The translations under genes were made by a program, and so were the position numbers. The notes beneath the pieces were generated by a model that was not told the DNA's origin, did not search any database, and saw nothing but the letters and a program-made list of their open reading frames with translations. Shown here in pieces: positions 41,980-49,558 of a stretch of DNA of 64,000 nucleotides; within the stretch, counting starts at the first letter, position 1, and every line of letters starts with the position of its first letter. Source of the stretch: Oscillospiraceae bacterium (GTDB taxonomy: Bacteria; Bacillota; Clostridia; Oscillospirales; CAG-272); NCBI GenBank assembly GCA_015063805.1, contig SVTK01000006.1, forward strand, positions 54,581-118,580, written 5' to 3'.

Positions 41980-42021
41980 CGCCCCCACTTCCTTGGCTGG
42001 CGTTCTGCCGCGGGGAGGGGG

Positions 42022-42402
42022 TTATTTTTCTGCGGGCATATCTTCGTACATGATGTTGTTTTCTTTCCAGTCGCGTTTCATGTTGCGCGCAAACTTGGCC
42101 GCGTAGGCTTCTGACAGATCTTCGCCGGTGATGCCGTAGCAGTCGAGGGTGTCCATGAGGTACATCAGCACATCGGCGGCTTCCTCGACGAAGTGGGCCC
42201 GGACAGCGGGATTGCTTTCAATGGCGCTGTCCCCCTTCTTTTTGATGATGGCGATCATCTCGCCCAGTTCTTCCACGCTCCAAAGCAGGTAGCTCCGTCC
42301 GCTCTGGGGTGCGTGGGGCAGCCACTCGTGCTTGTGCTTTTCATAAAGCGCGTGCTGCATCTCCATCAGCTCAGAGAGGGTGCAGGATTTCTCCTTGCTC
42401 AT
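42022..42402 (-). CDS. MazG-like nucleotide pyrophosphohydrolase
   Basis: 126 residues, all-alpha NTP-PPase fold. Metal-binding acidic motifs are visible as WSVEELGEM (residues about 41-49) and FVEEAADVLMYL (about 71-82), the E-E-x-x-D pattern of MazG/dUTPase-like enzymes. It probably hydrolyses non-canonical nucleoside triphosphates to monophosphates. It overlaps the end of hisS by ATGA, so it is made by translational coupling. The C-terminus NMKRDWKENNIMYEDMPAEK is charged. Function within a tRNA synthetase operon is not obvious. Confidence 0.8.
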   Translation of the reverse strand: MSKEKSCTLSELMEMQHALYEKHKHEWLPHAPQSGRSYLLWSVEELGEMIAIIKKKGDSAIESNPAVRAHFVEEAADVLMYLMDTLDCYGITGEDLSEAYAAKFARNMKRDWKENNIMYEDMPAEK

Positions 42403-43652
42403 TTCAGCTTTTCTGCCAGCTCTTCCAGGGCGATTTCCTCCTGCGCGCTGTCCTTCATGGAGCGGAGCATTGCCCGGCCGGTTTCGATTTCGTTGTCACC
42501 CAGGATGAGGGTGTAATCGGCACCGATCTTGTTGGCGTACTTCATCTGTGCCTTCAGGGAGCGGCCCACCAGGTCGCACTCCACATACAGCCCGTCATTG
42601 CGCAGAGCCTCGGCCAGCCGCAGCGCCTTCATGGATGCGGCGGCACCCAGGGAGGCAATGTAAAGCTTCGGGGGCTGTTTGCCGGGGACGGTAATGCCGG
42701 CGGCCTCCATGGCCATGATCAGGCGGGTGATGCCCATGGCGAAGCCGATGCCGGGAAGGCGGGGGCCGCCGATCTGCTCGGTCAGGCCGTCATAACGGCC
42801 GCCGCCGCAGACGGTGCTCTGTGCACCGATGCCCTCGGCGATAAATTCAAACACAGTGCGGGTGTAGTAGTCCAGACCGCGGACGATGGCGGTGTCCACC
42901 TCGTAGGCAATGCCCAGGGCATCCAGCGCCTCGGTCAGTCCCTTGTGGTGATCGGCGCAGGCGGGGCAGAGGTGATCCAGGGTGCGGGGAGCCCCCTCGG
43001 CGATCTTGTGGCAGATGGGGGATTTGCAGTCGAGAATGCGCAGGGGATTGGTCTTCAGACGAGCCTGGCAAGTGGGGCAGAGCTCGGCTTCATGTGCCGA
43101 GAAATACTCCACCAGCGCCGCACGGTAGTTGGGACGGCATTCGGGACAGCCGATGGAGTTGATGTGCAGCTTAATGTTGGGCAGTCCCAACTCCCGCAGC
43201 AGAGCATCAGCCACAGCAATGCTGGTGGCGTCAGCCGCAGGGGTTTCGGTGCCGTAGAGCTCGGTACCGAACTGGTAGAACTCACGGGAGCGGCCGGCCT
43301 GGGGTGCCTCACATCGGAAGCAGCTAATGATATAGAAGAGCTTGAGGGGCATGGCATCCGAGCAGCGGCCGTGCTCGATGATGGCGCGGGCGATGGATGC
43401 GGTGCCCTCGGGGCGCAGGGTGATGGAGCGGCCCTCGTCGCCGCGGTCAAGGAAGGTGTACATTTCCTTCTGTACCACGTCGGTGGTGTCGCCCACGCCC
43501 CGGCGGAACAGCTCGGTGGCTTCAAAGGTAGGGGTGCGAATCTCATCAAAGCCGTAGCGGGTGGCCACAGCACGGGCAGTCTCTTCAATGAACCGCCAGG
43601 TGGGAATCTCCTCGGGCATAATATCAAAGGTGCCCTTAATCTTCTGAATCAT
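42399..43652 (-). CDS. hisS: Histidyl-tRNA synthetase
   Basis: 417 residues, complete. Class II core with IKGTFDIMPEE at the N-terminus, GRSREFYQFGTELYG (motif 2 region), the histidine-A motif RGLDYYTRTVFEF, GGRYDGLTEQIGGP, and motif 3 GIGFAMGITRLIM, then the anticodon-binding domain (LYIASLGAAASMKALRLAEALR). A Cys-rich insertion (CPTCQARLKT...CPACADHHKG) resembles a zinc-binding loop found in some HisS. SD GGAAGGA precedes the ATG. First gene of hisS/mazG-like/aspS. Confidence 0.96.
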   Translation of the reverse strand: MIQKIKGTFDIMPEEIPTWRFIEETARAVATRYGFDEIRTPTFEATELFRRGVGDTTDVVQKEMYTFLDRGDEGRSITLRPEGTASIARAIIEHGRCSDAMPLKLFYIISCFRCEAPQAGRSREFYQFGTELYGTETPAADATSIAVADALLRELGLPNIKLHINSIGCPECRPNYRAALVEYFSAHEAELCPTCQARLKTNPLRILDCKSPICHKIAEGAPRTLDHLCPACADHHKGLTEALDALGIAYEVDTAIVRGLDYYTRTVFEFIAEGIGAQSTVCGGGRYDGLTEQIGGPRLPGIGFAMGITRLIMAMEAAGITVPGKQPPKLYIASLGAAASMKALRLAEALRNDGLYVECDLVGRSLKAQMKYANKIGADYTLILGDNEIETGRAMLRSMKDSAQEEIALEELAEKLK

Positions 43653-43698
43653 AACTCTATCCTTCCAAATTTGTATAAACTGTAATCTTGAGCGTGCA

Positions 43699-43768
43699 GG
43701 AAAGTTTTCGCGGGTTCCCAGGGAGCCTTTTCAAAAGGCCCCCTGGGCGGGGTTCGGGGCAGCGCCCC
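43699..43768. repeat. Interspersed palindromic repeat, copy B (single unit, inverted)
   Basis: Read on the minus strand it gives GGGGCGCTGCCCC, GAACCCCGCC, a hairpin CAGGGGGCCTTTTGAAAAGGCTCCCTG, and CCCGCGAAAACTTTCC, matching copies A, C and D. It lies between hisS and the deacetylase stop. Confidence 0.8.
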
Positions 43769-43770
43769 GA

Positions 43771-44562
43771 TTAAAACTTCGTCACCACGCCGGGCTTGCA
43801 CTCCACAGGCTCGCCCTCAATCCCGACCCAAACCGAAATCGCGGAGGGATTGTACGCCATGGTGCGGTCGGCCGACAGGGTAAGGGATCGCTGTGCCGTG
43901 ATGTAATCATAAATCTCAATATTGGTGGCATACCAGGTGTCCTTGTCGCCGCCGGCGGCAGCGCAGAACTCCTCCATCAGCTCCCAGTTGTTGTGGTTGG
44001 CAAACTCGTAGCTGTGTCCCCAGATGTAAAGGAGCGCACCGGGGCCGGGACGCTTGCGGAAGGACTCCAGCTTGGCCATAATGTCATTCTTGTGATGACA
44101 GGTGGGATGCCACATCAAAAAGTCGTCCGGTACATACAGCTTATTGGTGGCTTGGGTGGTGCGGGAGTAGCGGATCCCCAGGGCGCGAAGCTGTTCCACC
44201 ACCTTGGTATTGTAGGTGCCGAAGGGATAGGACATCCCGCGCACAGGATAACCGCACAGCGACTCCAGCACGCGGCGATCCTCCATGACCTCGTAGATCA
44301 GCTCCTCGGTGGCGGTGATCTCAAGATAGGGGTGAGTAACGGTGTGCAGCGACACCTCATGTCCTGCATAGAGAGTGGCAACCTCAGCGGAGGTGACAAA
44401 ATCCTCCTGGTCCAGCTTGCCGGAATTGAGGTGGAAAGTACCGCGGATTCCGTAGCGATTGAAAATTTCGATCAGACGGCGGTCATGAATACGACCGTCA
44501 TCGTAGCTCATGGTGAGTGCCCGGCACTTGCCGCCGGGGTAAAGGTTGGTACGCACGCGCAT
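43771..44562 (-). CDS. Polysaccharide deacetylase family protein
   Basis: 263 residues, NodB-type. Metal and catalytic residues are visible as LTMSYDDGRIHDRRL (the Asp-Asp pair) and VSLHTVTHPYL (H-x3-H), with GMSYPFGTYN as the third block. No signal peptide, so action on cytoplasmic or otherwise exported substrate is unclear. Start at 44562 is preferred because GGAGG lies 8 bases upstream; an ATG at 44592 is in frame. A TTGACA/TATAAT promoter (16-bp spacer) precedes it. The substrate could be an N-acetylated sugar. Confidence 0.85.
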   Translation of the reverse strand: MRVRTNLYPGGKCRALTMSYDDGRIHDRRLIEIFNRYGIRGTFHLNSGKLDQEDFVTSAEVATLYAGHEVSLHTVTHPYLEITATEELIYEVMEDRRVLESLCGYPVRGMSYPFGTYNTKVVEQLRALGIRYSRTTQATNKLYVPDDFLMWHPTCHHKNDIMAKLESFRKRPGPGALLYIWGHSYEFANHNNWELMEEFCAAAGGDKDTWYATNIEIYDYITAQRSLTLSADRTMAYNPSAISVWVGIEGEPVECKPGVVTKF

Positions 44563-44595
44563 AGCTGCAGCCTCCAAAAAAGATGTATTCATTAT

Positions 44596-44623
44596 ATTAT
44601 ATCACAAATATCCGAAGTGTCAA
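44596..44623 (-). promoter_or_regulatory. Promoter of the polysaccharide deacetylase gene
   Basis: Minus strand: TTGACA (44623-44618), 16 bp, TATAAT (44601-44596); a second TATAAT overlaps at 44596-44591. Confidence 0.7.
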
Positions 44624-44682
44624 GTCCAAACCACCCACCACGGAAAAACTTGCCCTGTTTTTTTCAAAAAAACGGAAAAGAC

Positions 44683-44711
44683 TTGACAAAATGCCGCAGG
44701 AGGTGTATAAT
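44683..44711 (+). promoter_or_regulatory. Promoter of tRNA-Val
   Basis: TTGACA (44683-44688), 17 bp, TATAAT (44706-44711), perfect consensus, 12 bases before the tRNA. Confidence 0.9.
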
Positions 44712-44722
44712 AATCGGGCAAT

Positions 44723-44799
44723 GGAGGCGTAGCTCAGTTGGTTAGAGCGTTCGGTTCACATCCGAGAGGTCAAGGGTTCGAGCCCCCTCGTCTCCACCA
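44723..44799 (+). tRNA. tRNA-Val (anticodon CAC)
   Basis: 77 bases with encoded CCA. Acceptor GGAGGCG pairs with CGTCTCC (one G-U). The D arm is GCTCAGTTGGTTAGAGC. The anticodon stem TTCGG/CCGAG holds loop TTCACAT, giving anticodon CAC for GUG codons. The T arm contains GGTTCGAGCC. It has its own promoter and a terminator at 44802-44845. Confidence 0.95.
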
Positions 44800-44801
44800 A
44801 G

Positions 44802-44845
44802 AAAGCCCGAAAAGCCTGAAGATACAAGCTTTTCGGGCTTTTGAT
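44802..44845 (+). terminator. Terminator of tRNA-Val
   Basis: A 14-bp stem (44802-44815 with 44828-44841) and a T-rich tail, immediately after the CCA end. Confidence 0.85.
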
Positions 44846-44877
44846 TTTCCTGAATCACCGAAAAGGAGAACCTGCCC

Positions 44878-45717
44878 ATGGAAGAGAAAAAGCGTTCCCC
44901 GTTTGCGGAGCTGTATGCCCCTCTGCCCGATGTGGATGCCTATCTGGAACGGATCGGCTACACCGGCGGGCGGTCTGCCGATTTCGCCACACTGTGCGCT
45001 TTGATGGAATGTCAGCTGAATGCGATTCCTTTCGAGAATCTGGACGTGTTCCACGGCCATCTGGAGCCTGAGCTGGGGACTGAGGCGCTTTTTGACAAGC
45101 TGATCCGACGCCGTCGCGGGGGATATTGTTTTGAGCTCAACGGTCTGTTCTGGCGGCTGCTGGAGGCGCTCGGCTTTCATTCCTGGTGCGGCGTAGGACG
45201 GATTGCCTTCGGCCGCGATCACCTCTCGCCCCCCGCTCATCGGGTGATTTTTGTTGAGATCGACGGCGTCCGCTATTTCTGCGACGTGGGCTTCGGCGGG
45301 CCCATCCCCGCTTCTCCCCTTCCCGTGACCGGGGGGGAGATCCATACCTGTGCCGCCGGGCGGCGGTATCGCTTCCTTCGCGGCGGGGAAGAAACGACGC
45401 TGTTTGTGGAGCGGGGTGGAGTATTTGTCCCCATGCTGATCTTTGACGAGAAGCCCCACGATCCGGTGGATTATGTGCCCCTCAACTGCTTCTGCGCCCG
45501 CTCCCCGGCGCAGCCCTTCCTGCATCGGCAGATGATCTGGCGCATGGCGCGGGAGGGACGGTGTTCGATTGACGGGGATCTGCTGCGGGTGACGCGGAAC
45601 GGTGTGACCGAGGAAACACGGCTTGAGACCGAGACGGCCCTGCGGGAGGCGCTGCTGACCCATTTCGACATCGACTACCCGGGAGAGCTGCGGGAGTGGA
45701 GAGGGCAGGGACGGTGA
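44878..45717 (+). CDS. Arylamine N-acetyltransferase
   Basis: 279 residues, usual NAT length. The cysteine-protease-like triad is present: Cys84 in RRGGYCFELNGLF, His121 in PPAHRVIF, and Asp136 in FCDVGFGGP. N-terminal helical bundle includes NAIPFENLDVFHG. NATs transfer acetyl from acetyl-CoA to arylamines or hydrazines and, in gut Firmicutes, may act on drugs such as 5-aminosalicylate. ATG 44878 follows AAAAGGAG. It could be transcribed by read-through from the tRNA promoter, as no other promoter is evident. Repeat copy C follows the stop. Confidence 0.93.
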   Translation: MEEKKRSPFAELYAPLPDVDAYLERIGYTGGRSADFATLCALMECQLNAIPFENLDVFHGHLEPELGTEALFDKLIRRRRGGYCFELNGLFWRLLEALGFHSWCGVGRIAFGRDHLSPPAHRVIFVEIDGVRYFCDVGFGGPIPASPLPVTGGEIHTCAAGRRYRFLRGGEETTLFVERGGVFVPMLIFDEKPHDPVDYVPLNCFCARSPAQPFLHRQMIWRMAREGRCSIDGDLLRVTRNGVTEETRLETETALREALLTHFDIDYPGELREWRGQGR

Positions 45718-45722
45718 TACTT

Positions 45723-45790
45723 GGGGCGCTGCCCCAAACCCCGCCGGGGAGCCTTTTGGAAAAGGCTCCCCGGACCCCGCGAAAACTTTA
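45723..45790. repeat. Interspersed palindromic repeat, copy C (single unit)
   Basis: GGGGCGCTGCCCC, AAACCCCGCC, the hairpin GGGGAGCC-TTTTGGAAAA-GGCTCCCC, then GGACCCCGCGAAAACTTTA. Begins 6 bases after the NAT stop codon. Confidence 0.8.
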
Positions 45791-45795
45791 CAGAA

Positions 45796-45974
45796 AGGGC
45801 CTGCCGCTAATGCGGCAGGCCCTCTAAAAAATTGGCAACAAAGCCGATTTTTTAGAAATTTCGCAGAAATTTGTTGCGATGTTTGATGTTTTTGGGCGCA
45901 TGGCGCCCAAAATGGCGGCCTTTTGCCGCCAAATCAAACTCGACGGGGTGTCGCGCTTATTTGCGCGACACCCC
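45796..45974. other. Intergenic cluster of four hairpins
   Basis: No gene. Perfect stems: AGGGCCTGCCGC/GCGGCAGGCCCT (45796-45823), GGGCGC/GCGCCC (about 45893-45907), TGGCGGC/GCCGCCA (about 45913-45931) and GGGGTGTCGCGC/GCGCGACACCCC (45945-45974). The last is two bases from the stop of the ABC ATPase gene and can end its transcript. Confidence 0.6.
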
Positions 45975-45976
45975 CT

Positions 45977-46711
45977 TTAGAGGGCGCCGAGAAAGCTGCG
46001 GAGTCGGTCGTTGCCGGGGTTGGTGAAGACCTCCTCGGGAGATCCGTCCACCGCCACCACGCCGCCGTCCATGAAGATCACGCGGTCGGCCACCTCCCGG
46101 GCAAAGCCCATTTCGTGGGTGACGATGACCATGGTGATTCCGGTGTCGGTGAGGTCCTTCATGACCGCCAGCACCTCGCCGGTCAGCTCGGGGTCGAGGG
46201 CAGAGGTGGGCTCGTCGAAGAGCAGGATGTCGGGGTCCATCATCAGGGCCCGGGCGATAGCCACACGCTGCTTCTGCCCGCCGGAAAGGGAAGAGGGCAT
46301 GGCGTCGATCTTGTCGCCGAGGCCAACCCGGGCCAGCAGATCGGCGCACTTGCGCTCCGCTTCCTCAACGGTCAGCTTTTTTGCGGCCAGGGGAGCGGCG
46401 GTGAGGTTATTCCGCACCGACATATGGGGAAAGAGGTTGAAGTGCTGGAAGACCATACCCATACCGGCGCAGACCCGTCGGCAGGTACGCTCGTTGGGAT
46501 AGCGCCCGTTCTCGGCCAGTGCCTGATCCTGAATGAAAATGCTGCCGTCATCAATGCGCTCAAGGCCGATCAGCGAGCGGAGAAAGGTGCTCTTGCCGCT
46601 GCCGGAGGGGCCGATGATGGCCACGATCTCGCCCCGGCGGATGTGCAGATCCACACCCCGCAGAACGTGATTGTCGCCGAAGCTTTTTTTCAGTGCTGTT
46701 GTTTTGATCAT
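45977..46711 (-). CDS. Polar amino-acid ABC transporter, ATP-binding subunit
   Basis: 244 residues of the GlnQ/ArtP type. Walker [10 protein letters not shown] (residues about 34-42), Q-loop [13 protein letters not shown], signature LSGGQKQR (about 143), Walker [16 protein letters not shown] and the switch His in VTHEMGFA. It energises uptake by the adjacent permease and binding protein. Its start lies 13 bases after the permease stop. Last gene of a three-gene operon read on the minus strand. Confidence 0.93.
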   Translation of the reverse strand: MIKTTALKKSFGDNHVLRGVDLHIRRGEIVAIIGPSGSGKSTFLRSLIGLERIDDGSIFIQDQALAENGRYPNERTCRRVCAGMGMVFQHFNLFPHMSVRNNLTAAPLAAKKLTVEEAERKCADLLARVGLGDKIDAMPSSLSGGQKQRVAIARALMMDPDILLFDEPTSALDPELTGEVLAVMKDLTDTGITMVIVTHEMGFAREVADRVIFMDGGVVAVDGSPEEVFTNPGNDRLRSFLGAL

Positions 46712-46724
46712 CTCGTCGCCTCCC

Positions 46725-47381
46725 TTAGTATGCTGCTTTTTTCTCGAGCCGCTCGAAGAGCTTGGTCAAGCCGAAGATCAGCACCAGATAGATGGCGGCG
46801 GCGATGATGTAGGGGGTGACGTTGACCATGCTGTTCACCAGCTTCTTGGACAGCTCCATCAGATCGGACAGACCGATGACCGACACCAGGGCAGTATCCT
46901 TGACCAGGGTGATGGTCTCGTTGGCCACCGAGGGGAGGGCCACCTTGAACATCTGGGGCAGGATAATCTGGATCATGGTGCGGAAACGGCCGAAGCCCAG
47001 CACCTTGGCGGCCTCATACTGACCTGCATCAATGGAGAGCAGACCGCCCCGGAAGATCTCGCAGAAATAGGCGGCGTAGTTGAGGACGAAGGCGATATTT
47101 GCGGCGGCTAAGCGGCCCAGCTTGAGGTAGGGGCCGATGACGGGCAGGAAGGGCAGGCCGAAATAAACAAAGAAGAGCTGCAACATCAGGGGCGTGCCGC
47201 GAATGATAAAGACATAGCCCCGGGTCAGCCAGCGCAGGGGGGCAATGCGGGAGCGGGAAGCAAAGGTGAGAAGCAATCCCAGCGGGATGGACAGGACAAT
47301 GGTCACCGCAAACACGATCAGGGTGTAGGTGATGCCCTGCATCAGAATGGTGAAGATATTGCTCAGTTCTTGGAGCGACAT
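46725..47381 (-). CDS. Polar amino-acid ABC transporter, permease subunit
   Basis: 218 residues, about five helices of the HisM/GlnP family. N-terminal [29 protein letters not shown], the [17 protein letters not shown] segment, and the EAA loop [21 protein letters not shown] that contacts the ATPase. The start at 47381 has AGAGGGGG 8 bases upstream; a longer start at 47402 includes that SD. Likely works as a homodimer, as no second permease is present. Confidence 0.93.
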   Translation of the reverse strand: MSLQELSNIFTILMQGITYTLIVFAVTIVLSIPLGLLLTFASRSRIAPLRWLTRGYVFIIRGTPLMLQLFFVYFGLPFLPVIGPYLKLGRLAAANIAFVLNYAAYFCEIFRGGLLSIDAGQYEAAKVLGFGRFRTMIQIILPQMFKVALPSVANETITLVKDTALVSVIGLSDLMELSKKLVNSMVNVTPYIIAAAIYLVLIFGLTKLFERLEKKAAY

Positions 47382-47459
47382 GGGAGAACCCCCTCTAAAC
47401 ATAATGGAGCAAAACAGGCGGGCCGCAGAATGCGACCCGCCGTGTCAGTGCAGTGCAGA

Positions 47460-48302
47460 TCAGTCAGCGTCAGTGGTGAGCATATATTCGCCCACAACGC
47501 GGTCAACCACGAAGGCGTCGATACGGCCGGCCTTGAGGTCCATGAAGGCGCTGAGGTTGTCAGCGTACTCCTCGATCTTGCCGATCTGCGCGGAGATGGG
47601 ATCAGCCATCACTGCTTCGTATGCGGAGGAGCCTGCCTGCAGACCGATGGTCTTTCCGGCGAGATCAGCCTTGGTCTTGATGGCGGAGCCTTCGGGAACC
47701 ATGATGATCTGTGCGTTGGCCAGGTAGGGCTTGGAGAGGGTCAGGGCAGCGATGCGCTCGTCGTTAATGGAGAAGCCGTTCCAGATGCAGTCGATGTTCT
47801 TGCCGGCCAGCTCCATTTCCTTTGCACCCCAGTCGATGGGCTGCAGCTTCAGCTCAACGCCCAGACGTGCGCAGACCTCGCGGGCAAGGTCGATGTCGAA
47901 GCCCACCAGCTCACCCGTGGTTTCATCGGTGTAGCCCATGGGAGGGAATGCGGGGTCGAGACCGAGGATGAAGGTACCCTTGTCCAGGATGTACTGGAGG
48001 GAGGTGTCGCCCTCAGCTGCGGTGGTGTCGTTGGGGAAAGCCTGATCCTTGAGCAGTTTGTCGGAGCCGAACCACTTGGTGGAGATCTCGGCAGCCTTGC
48101 CGTCAGCGTACATGGCCTCAAGGGTCTCCTGAACCTTGAGCATCAGGGCAACGTCGCCCTTACGGAAGCCGATGGCGTAGAGCTCATCGCCGAAGTTTTC
48201 CTCAAGAATCGTAAACTTGGTAAAGTTGCCGGTGGCGGAGCAGGCGCAAAGGGGAAGAACGCAAAGGAGAAGTGCCATCATCAGGGACAGAAATCTTTTC
48301 AT
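47460..48302 (-). CDS. Amino-acid ABC transporter binding protein with circularly permuted order
   Basis: 280 residues with lipoprotein signal MKRFLSLMMALLLCVLPLCAC. In SBP_bac_3 proteins the mature chain starts with a strand like GTFILGLDPAFPPMGYTD and ends with a segment like FGDELYAIGFRKGDVALM...ISTKWFG. Here the usual C-terminal segment comes first (residues about 26-78). The usual start follows at about 108 (ILDKGTFILGLDPAFPPMGY), and the protein stops at AFVVDRVVGEYMLTTDAD, exactly where the missing C-terminal segment would attach. Total length equals one domain, so it is neither a duplication nor a truncation. First gene of the transporter operon. Confidence 0.88.
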   Translation of the reverse strand: MKRFLSLMMALLLCVLPLCACSATGNFTKFTILEENFGDELYAIGFRKGDVALMLKVQETLEAMYADGKAAEISTKWFGSDKLLKDQAFPNDTTAAEGDTSLQYILDKGTFILGLDPAFPPMGYTDETTGELVGFDIDLAREVCARLGVELKLQPIDWGAKEMELAGKNIDCIWNGFSINDERIAALTLSKPYLANAQIIMVPEGSAIKTKADLAGKTIGLQAGSSAYEAVMADPISAQIGKIEEYADNLSAFMDLKAGRIDAFVVDRVVGEYMLTTDAD

Positions 48303-48377
48303 GATTTACCTCATTTCTCTGTCGGAAAAAGAAAAATCTGCACCGTCCGACAGTGCGGCGCGCTTCAATGTGTTATC

Positions 48378-48406
48378 ATTGTAGCATACTCTTGCAGAAA
48401 AATCAA
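48378..48406 (-). promoter_or_regulatory. Promoter of the amino-acid transporter operon
   Basis: Minus strand: TTGATT (48406-48401), 17 bp, TACAAT (48383-48378). Confidence 0.7.
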
Positions 48407-48469
48407 GTGCTTTAACACGATAAAACACAAAAATGTCAAATTTCTGCCCGAAAATGGAAAAGTTTTTGT

Positions 48470-48498
48470 TTGACTTTTGGTGAGGGGTATGATATAAT
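48470..48498 (+). promoter_or_regulatory. Promoter of the LacI-type regulator gene
   Basis: TTGACT (48470-48475), 17 bp, TATAAT (48493-48498), divergent from the transporter promoter about 65 bases away. Confidence 0.8.
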
Positions 48499-48536
48499 GA
48501 TCGAGTAAATGTGAGAGAGGCAAAGGGGGGATGATG

Positions 48537-49496
48537 ATGCCGACACTGAAGGATCTTGCGCAGGAATGCGGGCTGAGCCAGTCCACGCTTTCCCGGGCAC
48601 TCAATTATTGCTCGGGCACCGGTGCCGAAGCGGCACGGATTGCATGCGCACTGAAACGCAAGTATGCTATCCGTCCCTTTAAGCAGGGTGAATATCGGGT
48701 GGGGGTCATTCTTCCCGATACGCCGAAATATTTTTGGCACATGGCCTGGACCAGCCTGCGGGATCGCCTGAAGATTCATGGCATTCGTTACCGTTCTGCC
48801 TTCTTTGAATCCATGCGCTGCGGCGACATTGTGGTGGAAATCCTGCGGGAGATGGAGGAACTGGGGGTAGAGTTGGTGGTCATGCCCTTTGTGGGGGACT
48901 GCGCCGATTATATTGCAAGCAGCTCCATGCGCTATTTCTTCCTGTGTGAGCCCTTTGATGCCGAGAATACCTTTTCCTTCTGCGCCAACAGCTACCGTGA
49001 CGGTGTTCGGCTGGGACAACTGATGCTGGACCATCTTCCCGAGCAGCGAAAGATTGTTGTGGTGCGGGGAAAGAATGAGACTGCCAATCCCCGTCTGCGT
49101 GGGTTTATTGACGTGGTGGGGGAGGATCGCATCTGCGCCGACATGATGCAGCCTCTGGTGAATCTGCACCTGGTGCCCGCTCTGCTGGCCCGCGAGTTGG
49201 CTTCGCTGAATGTGGAATTTGATACCGTCTGCTGCCTGAGCGGATTTTCTCACCGTGCTGCCCTGGCCATCCATAAGCTGGGTTTGCTGGGCAAGGTAAC
49301 GGTGGTGGGCTTTGAGGGCCCCGGCCCCGACAATTCCTACGTCCGGGACGGAACCATTGCCGCTCTCATGGTGCAGGACATCACCAAGCAGGCGCAGATT
49401 GTGGCCGATGCCGTGGCTGATTACACCCGTGACGGCAAGTTCCCCGAACAGCAGTATACCATGATTGATTCCATTCCCCGACTCTTCCGGGAGTAA
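48537..49496 (+). CDS. LacI family transcriptional regulator
   Basis: 319 residues from ATG 48537; two further ATGs at 48531 and 48534 are closer to the AAAGGGGGG SD. N-terminal helix-turn-helix PTLKDLAQECGLSQSTLSRALN fits LacI; a hinge follows, then a periplasmic-binding-like core (YRVGVILPDTPKYFWHMAWTS, LVVMPFVGD, KIVVVRGKNE, VTVVGFEGPGPD, IAALMVQDITKQA). It is divergent from the amino-acid transporter, with back-to-back promoters, so it may control it, although LacI proteins usually sense sugars or nucleosides. A bidirectional terminator follows. Confidence 0.85.
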   Translation: MPTLKDLAQECGLSQSTLSRALNYCSGTGAEAARIACALKRKYAIRPFKQGEYRVGVILPDTPKYFWHMAWTSLRDRLKIHGIRYRSAFFESMRCGDIVVEILREMEELGVELVVMPFVGDCADYIASSSMRYFFLCEPFDAENTFSFCANSYRDGVRLGQLMLDHLPEQRKIVVVRGKNETANPRLRGFIDVVGEDRICADMMQPLVNLHLVPALLARELASLNVEFDTVCCLSGFSHRAALAIHKLGLLGKVTVVGFEGPGPDNSYVRDGTIAALMVQDITKQAQIVADAVADYTRDGKFPEQQYTMIDSIPRLFRE

Positions 49497-49527
49497 AGCG
49501 GGGAGGAGACAGATAGCGCAAATAAAA

Positions 49528-49558
49528 AAGGTGCCGCGACTGCGGCACCTTCTTTGTT
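49528..49558. terminator. Bidirectional terminator
   Basis: Stem AAGGTGCCGC/GCGGCACCTT (49528-49537 with 49542-49551). A-run on the left (strong T-run for the minus-strand sigma gene) and CTTTGTTTT on the right. Confidence 0.85.

Noticed and set aside
48531..48536. ATG 48531 or 48534 as start of the LacI-type regulator
   Set aside because: They lie 0 and 3 bases from the G-run SD; ATG 48537 has better spacing, although the choice adds only two residues.
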